A stretch of DNA of 64,000 bases. Source: Enoplosus armatus. Lineage: Eukaryota; Chordata; Actinopteri; Centrarchiformes; Enoplosidae. Made by a program: the position numbers and the translations under genes. Under the pieces are notes generated by a model. It was not told where the DNA came from, did no database searches, and was given only the letters and a program-made list of their open reading frames with translations. Shown piece by piece: positions 56,034 through 64,000 of the stretch (positions are counted from its first letter, which is position 1; each line of letters starts with the position of its first letter). The DNA lies in NCBI RefSeq assembly GCF_043641665.1, contig NC_092203.1, positions 62,001 through 126,000 on the forward strand, given 5' to 3'.

Positions 56034-57212
56034 AAGCTGAAAAAAAAGTTCTAGAAACATTTCTGAACCCAGCATGATGAAGTTGACATTGTCGGACATC
56101 TTGCATCACTGTAGCACACAGGAAAGAAAGGGAGACTCTGAATCAGGCCCCAGAGTGGGTCCTTATTCAGGTGGTATTTTAGGTTTTTGGCAGAATAATT
56201 CATCCCTAGTGGAGTAGTAGAGTATGTGTTACCCAGAGCTGGAGGAACAGAGGAACATCAGGGATTTATTTCCCGAACAGACTCTGTCTCTCCTTCCACC
56301 CTGAAGCACTGTGCTGATCAGCTGTCTCACTGAAGACTCAAGTCCTCCACCGTCATCCCATATTTTCTGAAGGTAGTGTGTGACATTGTATTTGTATGTA
56401 GTCAGTGCTGTCATATGCTACTGTGATGAATGCTCATGACCTCAAATGATGAAGTCAGACAGAGGGGAGGTGAGGAGGGGTGGTGGGAAAGGTTGAAGTG
56501 AGAGCGGAGGACGGCAAAGATGGCCAGCTGTCTGCTCAGTGTGAGAGAGCACAGTTAGTCACCCTCTTCCTCCCATACACACACATAGCAGCTGTCCAGT
56601 AACTACACCCTTGTTCACTAAGGTGAACTTTGACAGTCTGAACTTAGATCTGTCAGTTTATGCACCAAACACCACAGATCACCTCTCCATACAGGTGTCA
56701 CTTGGAACACAGCGACACCTGGATTATTAAAACAGACTTGCTATTACCTCCAGTGACCACAGGTGTCGCCAAATCACCTATGCCTCATATATTTATGATT
56801 ATGACTCGGAACCTGGTTTATCAAAAAAGTCTGAGGCACCAGTTGAATTTTAGGATGAAATATTCATTAACAATTTACAGAGTGTAAGCTGCCTGGGAGC
56901 ATTTCTTCTTCTTCACATAGAACCTGTTTGTTATCTTGGTAACTCGTGATCTGAGTATGTACAGACTAAGTCACATCAACTGGACTTGAGGTTTCCTTTT
57001 ACTCTTTAGTCTCTCCACTCTGTCTGTGGGGGAACTTGTGGGTGACCAAAAATGTTGTTTCAGTGTGTGTGTGTAATTGTGCAAACTGGGGCTAAATAGA
57101 ATTGTCTGTATAGTGGGTCAGATCATTTACCAGGAGACGCACACTGACTGGGTTTTTATTCCTCTGTTCCACTGAGCTCTGATGATGCCATCATTCAGCC
57201 ATCCTGTTGAAC
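56034..57212. other. Upstream region, nothing recognised
   Basis: No gene, RNA or named repeat could be supported. Confidence 0.5.
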
Positions 57213-57538
57213 AGTGTGTGTGTGTGTGTGTGTGTGTCTCAGTGTAACAGATGTCAATGATGATGAATTGTCTGAACAACACTGCCCTGGAAGAACCTCT
57301 TTTGTTCCACCGATGGGACAAACATAACTGTAGAGGTGTGTGTGTGTGTGTGTGTGTGTGGCTGAAGACAAAAGCAGATGATCAGAGATATATAGATACG
57401 CCTCATTATGAAAGTAAGAGGACTAGTGGGAAAATGTGTGTGTGTGTGTCTCACAGTGATGTGAAGGAGATTCCATCACCTCCATATTGGTGACTCAGCA
57501 GCAGGAGGGAGATTCTTCCAGTAAAACACCTCCTCCTG

Positions 57539-57588
<50 letters not shown>
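57213..57588. repeat. Cluster of GT and CA microsatellites
   Basis: (GT)n arrays lie at 57213-57237 and 57336-57361, and a (CA)24 array at 57541-57588. The second GT array and the CA array are opposed. Confidence 0.95.
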
Positions 57589-57595
<7 letters not shown>

Positions 57596-58270
57596 ACATT
57601 CACGCAAGTGAAGCAGTGAGATGTTGAAATATATTATTAATATATTATAGGCATTTTAATTGATATTTCTATATATTTATATATGAGTTAATGAAGAAAA
57701 AGTCCTCAGATTCTTTGCCAATTCAACAAGTACAAGTTCTGTGTTCATAATCCTAATTAAGTACTTAAAAAAGTAAAAGTATTATCAACAAAATGCACTT
57801 AAAGTATCAAAAGTAAGATGAATCAATTCAATTCAATTTTCAATTCAAAGGCTCTATCAGCATCAAAATTTCCAAAACAATGTTGCCAAAGTATCAACAT
57901 ACACTTTGTCCAGTACACAATAACAGAAATATGAACATTAACACAACATTAAAATTGATATATATTAATTATATTTTTAGTTTTGTGTGTGAATTGCTGT
58001 AGTAATGATGCCTGAGAATTTACTGTTTCAGTTTACCAGTTTGTACTGAAGTAAATGATGATGATGATGAATCTTTTTTGTGACTTTGTGATTCAGGTAT
58101 GAAAACTTTACACAAACACAAATCAAGGAACCTGAGATTTCCACTATGTCAGTATATAAATATCCACAGTACATCTGACAATAGGACACATGTACAGTAT
58201 TTATAATTATCTAACACAGGGTCACCTATGACTTTGTTACATTTTTATTTTAGATCTTGTTTTCTGTATG

Positions 58271-58307
<37 letters not shown>

Positions 58308-59167
58308 TGGGATCCAAACTGAAAACAGCCCTCTGTTAAACAAGACAGGGCCACATTGGTGGGAGCGAGTCGTTCAAGATACTGGTGAGACAATGAAATA
58401 CATGATTTCACAACTCTCACTTATGACAGCTACAACTATTTTATATTCATAATCTTGAGGTAGAAATACAACGTTCACATTACAAAGTAATCCACCAAGA
58501 ATGTGTGTGCGCATGTATATGAACACGTGCTGATGGACTGGCTCCATTCAAATGAATGAGAGAGCTGCACTTTTTCATGCTGGTCTGATGTCTGTCTGAA
58601 CCGTGTCTCATCTCTCACAGTGAGATCTAAGACCAGATCTAGGATTGATGACCACAGATTTCACGATTGACAGGTTTGGTCTGGGACAGTCCAAAATCAC
58701 ACAATGAGAGACCTTTAGCTAATGGAGGGCAAAGCTGTCTGGGTGTATCTTTGTTCATTCTTTTGAGTGGAAACACTGCACTGAAAAGGTTGTGATGGCA
58801 GATTGAAGTAGATATAACTGATGGAGCCTTTGATAATGAACTCTACATTACATTAAGCTCACATGTACGTTTGGAGTGAGCCTGAAGAATAATTTCAGTG
58901 CACTTTCATAGTTTGACTTTTGCTTCAAAGTCTATGGAACTGGACACCATCAGTGTAAATGGACAGAATATACGCGATCCAAGACATGCAGTATTATTAC
59001 CAAACCCTCACACACACACAGAAGCATTATGCCATCTAAGGCTAATGAGGTGATGACTGTCTGAGCATTTATTGTATCTCTCTCTCTCTGTCAGTATAGA
59101 GATCGGGGGTTGGCAAACAGAGCATAGCAAGTGTGATAATTGGTCCCATGTGGTTTTCAGGAGTATA

Positions 59168-59198
<31 letters not shown>

Positions 59199-59769
59199 TA
59201 AAGGTTTTGTTTGTTTGTTTATTTGGTCTTTTTAGAGAAGAGGTTTTTGTTTTTTTCTACCATAGCACTTTCAAATAAAGTTGAAGTCCACAAAGTTCAC
59301 AGTAACTTGGTTTAAAGTGAATGTTAGAGTGAGGGGGGAGGTGGAGACAGGTAGAGGACCACAGTGACAAAAGGAGGACTAGAAAGGGCTCAGTGATGTT
59401 AAAAATAGCTGTTAGTTTGTTGTCTAATTTTGACTTTGTTCTTGACAAAATGACTATAAAAAATCTTAAAAAAAGTTATTTTTTAATGCACATTCAAATC
59501 AACGCTGACACCTTGTTATTTATTCTATAAATGAGTTCATATGAAGTCTTTTCATTGGAGAAAAGGCAGAGGAAGTCATCTACCAAGTGTCTGGACCGTG
59601 ATGGTATAGGGTTAGGACTGTCCTTGACGAAAGAAAAAACTAACTATTTAGCTTAGGTTAGTTACTGTCGTAAGTGACATGATCTGGATGTCTCCTCTGA
59701 TTAGCAGCGTATCAGCGACAGCATATTGCTGTAACAGTTAACATTTTAACCTGTTCCTTTCCACATAAC
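57589..59769. other. Upstream region with simple repeats
   Basis: A (CAATT)-like patch lies at 57823-57847, (ATT)n at 58272-58308 and (GT)n at 59172-59198. No gene was seen. Confidence 0.55.
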
Positions 59770-59985
59770 AGGATATTTTTCATATTATTATGAGATATTT
59801 TGCTTTCTCAAAAACCATTTCATGTTATTACATAAAGCATTACTTAATTGTGTTATATCACAAAACATTTTCATTATTACACAAAGTTAACTGGTTAAAA
59901 CAAGATATGTTTCTCATTATAATGACATGCTGACTCATCTCATTAACTTTTCTTGTTATAACAAAACACATTTTTGAAAAACACT
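59770..59985. repeat. Degenerate palindromic block
   Basis: CATATTATTATGAGATATTT, ATTATAATGACA and CTTGTTATAACAAAACAC units resemble the block at 7360-7470. Confidence 0.4.
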
Positions 59986-61080
59986 GTGGCCTTGATGAAT
60001 CACATGACACATACGCAGGTCTCTTGTCGTAATCTACAAATTATCTATATTATAGTTTCATATACATATTGTGGAATAACACTTGCATATCATCCATCAC
60101 TGCCAATAAAAAGATCATTAAGACATCTAAACACCAAACCATTCCTTAGCATTTCCAATCAAGCTTTCATTTTCCTCTTCAGAATGCCATCTCATGACAG
60201 CGCCCAGTTCTAGCACTGGCTCCAGAACAGATGTGAGGTTGTGTTTTCACCACAAATCATAAATACAAGACATACATAGTTTATGTATGTCTAGTATAGT
60301 GTACGTAGTGTTATTTCTGTATCCCAGCTGTATACAGTGGAGAGGAGAGTTTGTGAGGCTCTCAGTGACCTCTCTTTCACTCTGAAACCTCTAAACCATA
60401 AGCATCACATCCCCAAAATCCTTTTCATCAATCAGCGTGAAATAAAACCCTCCGGTAAAGCATCAACAGCACATCACAGAACATGACTGATACTGATGAT
60501 AATTTATCCTGTCTTATGGTATCTCTTATGACTTGCATGCTATCTGCAATAAATCATAATTTTACTCAACCTGTATTCGTTTCTCATGTTTTCGAGCAGC
60601 GGCTTTATTCCATGTACTGTGCTTCCATGAGATTCTTTTAGGTTTCTGTTGTCAAAATGATCATGATAATCATAACCTATATATTTGATATCTTGAAGAT
60701 GTTTTGCATTTTAAATTAAATATTTTGACATGTTTTGTAATATATACCCTGATAGAATAAAATCTTCCATGTGATCTTATATTTCTATACAAGCAGGTGA
60801 CAGATGAAAGGACTCCTGTGAAAGTAGACCCTGAAAGCTGGTTGACAAAATGACGCGTTTCCTCTTTACATTGTCGGACTAATCAACAGCCCCCTGAGGA
60901 ACCAGCAGCATGATGGATTTACGGCTCGTGGGGGTCAGGGCACAGGCGCCCTCCTCCAGTAACGAGGACTAACGCTGCTGACGACTCACTGAGAATTACG
61001 ACATGTAGTCTGTTTGACATTTATAACATGATTACTAAATTTAAAGCTATGTAGGTTTGACGACACACTTACGCGCGTGT
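59986..61080. other. Upstream region, nothing recognised
   Basis: No supported feature. Confidence 0.5.
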
Positions 61081-61087
61081 GTGTGTG

Positions 61088-61142
61088 AATGCTTACGATG
61101 TAACGACCACATTTATGATGAGGGTTGGACTGCACTCTTACA

Positions 61143-61174
<32 letters not shown>

Positions 61175-61231
61175 TTACGATGTAACGACCACATTTATGA
61201 TGAGGGTTGGACTGCACTCTTACAGTGTGTG
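61088..61231. repeat. Identical 62-bp segments in tandem (period 82 bp) with GT arrays
   Basis: AATGCTTACGATGTAACGAC through GGACTGCACTCTTACAGTG is repeated without a visible difference at 61088-61149 and 61170-61231. A GT array follows each copy (61143-61169 and 61226-61246). Confidence 0.95.
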
Positions 61232-61312
61232 TGTGTGTGTGTGTGTGCGCGTGTGTTTGGCATTTATGATGTAATTAGTGAATTGTGTGTGTTAACACAT
61301 TGTTAACCATGT

Positions 61313-61590
61313 GTGTTAACCATTAACGTACATCACCCCTGCCCCCCCTGCGTTACATTAACGCACCCACCCCCTACTGGACACTTTATCTGGACACTTT
61401 ACTTTATTCTGGTCACTGCGCTGTTGTTATTTATCTTATCTTATTTTTATTTTTATTCTTATTCTTATTTTAGCTTTTATATTCTACTTATCTGTTATCA
61501 AAACAATAGCACCTTCAGACCACAGCAAATTCCTTGTAATGTATGTTACTTGGCAATAAACAGTTTCTGATTCTGATTCTGATTCTGATT
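61313..61590 (+). repeat. LINE-like 3' end, uninterrupted copy
   Basis: This is the same repeat as 1535-3012 on the opposite strand. It has GCGTTACATTAACGCACCCA, CACTTTA, CCACAGCAAATTCCTTGTAATG, TTACTTGGCAATAAACAG and then TGATTC hexamers. The segment TTGTAATGTATGTTACTTGG is the empty-site counterpart of the Tc1 insertion at 1576. Confidence 0.85.
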
Positions 61591-62984
61591 AATGCCTACT
61601 TTAACAGTCACTTCTATTGTGAAATGTCTAATGATTTTTTTTTGTGTGTGCATGTGTGTGACGGCTTCAACAACATTACGACCTGACATCTGAAATGAGC
61701 TAACAGTATTACGAGCTGATTATTTGACGTGGAACAATTAAACCGTGTGGTACAACATCGCTAATGGGTTAATGGCAAAATGGCACACACACACAAACAC
61801 ACATGGATGCACACACGCTCTTGAAAAGAAAGAGTTACATGAATGAAATACTGTACATGCTAACACAAAGACAGTATTTAACTCATTAAATATGTGCTGT
61901 ATATGTATGTTGTGTTTTGGTATCAGTATTGAAGACTTTATGCTAAATAGCCATCACAGCGTCACAGACAGTATATCAGAGTCTACAGTCACAGAGGAAC
62001 CACTGAACCTTTGGCATTTCTTTCTCCAAATAAAAGTAAAATGTTCACAGAGCTGTGCATGGGTCGAAAAGGTTGGACCTTACCTGAAATGGACTCATGA
62101 AAAACCTAAAAAAAAGAACCAGCAGCAAAGCAGCTCATGAAGATTTTAACACAGTCACTTCACAAGACAAAGTGCTGCACTAAAACTTACACATGTCCTA
62201 CAAAAGTGTCTGCTTCTGTGGTCCTACTGTACATGCTTGTAAATGTTTGATATTTACACAGAATAAGTGATTTTAATATAGTTTTTAAAAGTGATTAAGC
62301 TACTAAGTTTAAATTGTAAAACGTACAGGGTTGCTGATAAGTAAGCTGTTCCCACATTTCTTGCTCCAGTTTGGACAAGGCAGACCCATTTTCATTCACG
62401 TAACAGCTATTTTATATGACAAAATATATGTACATTTGTTCACATTTAGAGGGACAAAATTGCAATATCCCAATGTTAAATTTTATTCTAAGATGAACAC
62501 ATCAATCATCAATCTTTCAGTTTTAGATATTAAGATAAATGGATGAAATCTACCACAAATCATCTAGAACCTCAGAGGACAGGACAGCGCCTCCATTCCA
62601 CAGACAGTGTTTATCAACACAAAGAGGGAACTTTGCGCTTAAAAGACTGTAACAAAGGACTGAAGACACCCACATGGTTTGTCTGATAGGGCTTTTCCAT
62701 AGCAGGGGGGTTAGCTAACATCTGTGAGCAGTCAAGACCCGCTGGCTATGTGGTAAGTGTTTTTCCACTGCAGGTAAAGTTGTATACCTTGATGACGTGT
62801 TTGAGGTGTACCGGTCAACATATTAAATGAGATGAAATAATAAATAAAATAAATAAAAGAGTTATGTATCAATGGTATAAAAGTGACTCAATGGAAGTCA
62901 ATATAGGTATGAAAAATATGTTTTTAATACATTTGCTAAGAGCAAATGGTATGAATACACATAAGAACATTAAAATAACAATAG
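61591..62984. other. Upstream region, nothing recognised
   Basis: Small CA patches lie near 61783-61802. No gene or named repeat was supported. Confidence 0.5.
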
Positions 62985-63290
62985 AAAGGACATTTGAAAA
63001 ACATTGTTATGGCTTGGGTTTTTTGGGAATGTACTGTTTTGTAGAGTGCTGACTAATGATCTGCTCCTCTGCATACTGGAACTCCTCTAGCTCCAGGGCT
63101 GCTGTAAAATTTGCCTGCGGCTCAACTAGTAATAGGTGAATTTTGAAGAATTTGTCATCATGGTCATCCAATGCATTGTCAACAAAGTTTGAGGTACCTC
63201 ATGATGTCCTCAAATCTGTTGGCAGGCATTGCATCTGCTATTGCATTTTGACGGAGCCCTGGATTGGAGTACTGGATTGGTTCAACAGGT
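62985..63290 (-). pseudogene. piggyBac-type transposase remnant
   Basis: In reverse order one frame reads YSNPGLRQNAIADAMPANRF, then EDIMRYLKL. After a frameshift another reads LDDHDDKFFKIHLLLVEP, ALELEEFQYAEEQII and STKQYIPKKPKP, then a stop. This order (NRFE-I-RYL, DHD-K-FKI-PLL, DEQI, KQYIPKKP) is that of the piggyBac/PGBD transposase family. The Asp normally preceding EQ is Glu here. No terminal TTAA repeats were found, and it is a fragment. Confidence 0.8.
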
Positions 63291-64000
63291 TGATTCCCAG
63301 AAAGACTTTCAACTCTTATGTTGTAAGGCCAAGGCTGTCTTTTCCATTCTGACATGTGTACAGGTTAGTTTGGAAGACAATTTAATCTATACGTTTGCCA
63401 GGAAAGAGATTTGAGAAGATCTCTATAGGGTCATCACATGAAGCTTGTACCTTCCCTAAAATGTGGGTGGGACCCCCTCAAACTAATTGTTCTTACACTT
63501 CCAGGTTCTCCTTTTCTGTTTCTGTTTCTGAGCCGTCACTGAACTCTCCTCTGTCCTGCATGTCTGGGTTCCCATTTAGTGTGTATTATGGGCTCTGATT
63601 TTGATACATTTTCAAATCTATCACATGTCCAGATCTACAGATTGATGAAATTTGAGATGGAAGTTCAAAACAGTTTTGAAACAGTTTTTGAAAAAACATT
63701 TTATTGATTATGATTGTTATCAAAGTTGCAGTGTATGAAAATCCTCGGTGTGGCCTACCTTTTGGTAAAAGCTGCAAAGCTGAATGCCGAAAGACTTTTT
63801 GACAAACAGATCTTCAGCTGTATACATCCCTCTGTTACAGATACCATTTGCTCTGAATCAACAACCAGCTGCAGAGCTGACAATCAAACATGGAACAATA
63901 TTACACACACACACAGTCAGTCAGTCAAACAATGGGACACACGCTGGCGCTGTGCATAACGCTTTGGTTTGCTGCAAGTTTGGTGTGGACACACCTCCTG
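63291..64000. other. Right end of the window, nothing recognised
   Basis: The beginning of this stretch may contain further decayed piggyBac sequence, but I cannot read it with confidence. No gene was supported. Confidence 0.4.

Overview
The window looks like genomic DNA from a ray-finned (teleost, probably percomorph) fish. It is AT-rich and dense in (CA)n/(GT)n microsatellites. It carries Tc1-like DNA transposons, 5'-truncated LINE tails with short TCAGAA-type repeats, a tRNA-related SINE, a piggyBac-type remnant and a solo LTR. Long open reading frames are almost all translated simple repeats or transposon relics.

The only host gene I can support is a RUNX-family transcription factor on the minus strand, closest by diagnostic residues to RUNX1. 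Exons read right to left. A distal-promoter (P1) first exon lies at 47370-47427. A proximal-promoter (P2) first exon lies at 14443-14470. The common exons are 12185-12336, 11932-12042, 9384-9540, 3509-3613 and 7-210. These give the N-terminal region, the complete Runt DNA-binding domain and the start of the linker. The activation/inhibition domains and the VWRPY end must lie beyond the left edge. All junctions keep frame: both first exons end in the same phase, and the 157-nt and 105-nt Runt exons match the lengths I know for mammalian RUNX1.

Three things about this gene stand out. The first Runt-coding exon is split by a 142-bp intron at MVE|V, where the human genes have one 254-nt exon. The 5' splice site of the following exon is the first GT of a perfect (GT)20 microsatellite. 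Upstream of P2 there is a tandem duplication of a 66-69-bp unit, each copy holding a GC box and a PU.1/ETS-type site, with CCAAT boxes and a RUNX motif nearby.

Layout: 1-15.3 kb holds the Runt exons and P2, with a Tc1 element nested in a LINE-like repeat (1.5-3.0 kb). 15.3-47.4 kb is the P1-P2 intron, holding LINE fragments, a Tc1 element with an in-frame deletion of its catalytic core (33.7-35.1 kb), SINE pieces and several unnamed dispersed repeats. 47.4-64 kb lies upstream of P1 and has no recognised gene; it holds a LINE relic (49 kb), a SINE with tRNA-like promoter boxes (51.5 kb), a solo LTR (55.4-56.0 kb), an 82-bp tandem duplication (61.1 kb) and a piggyBac remnant (63 kb).
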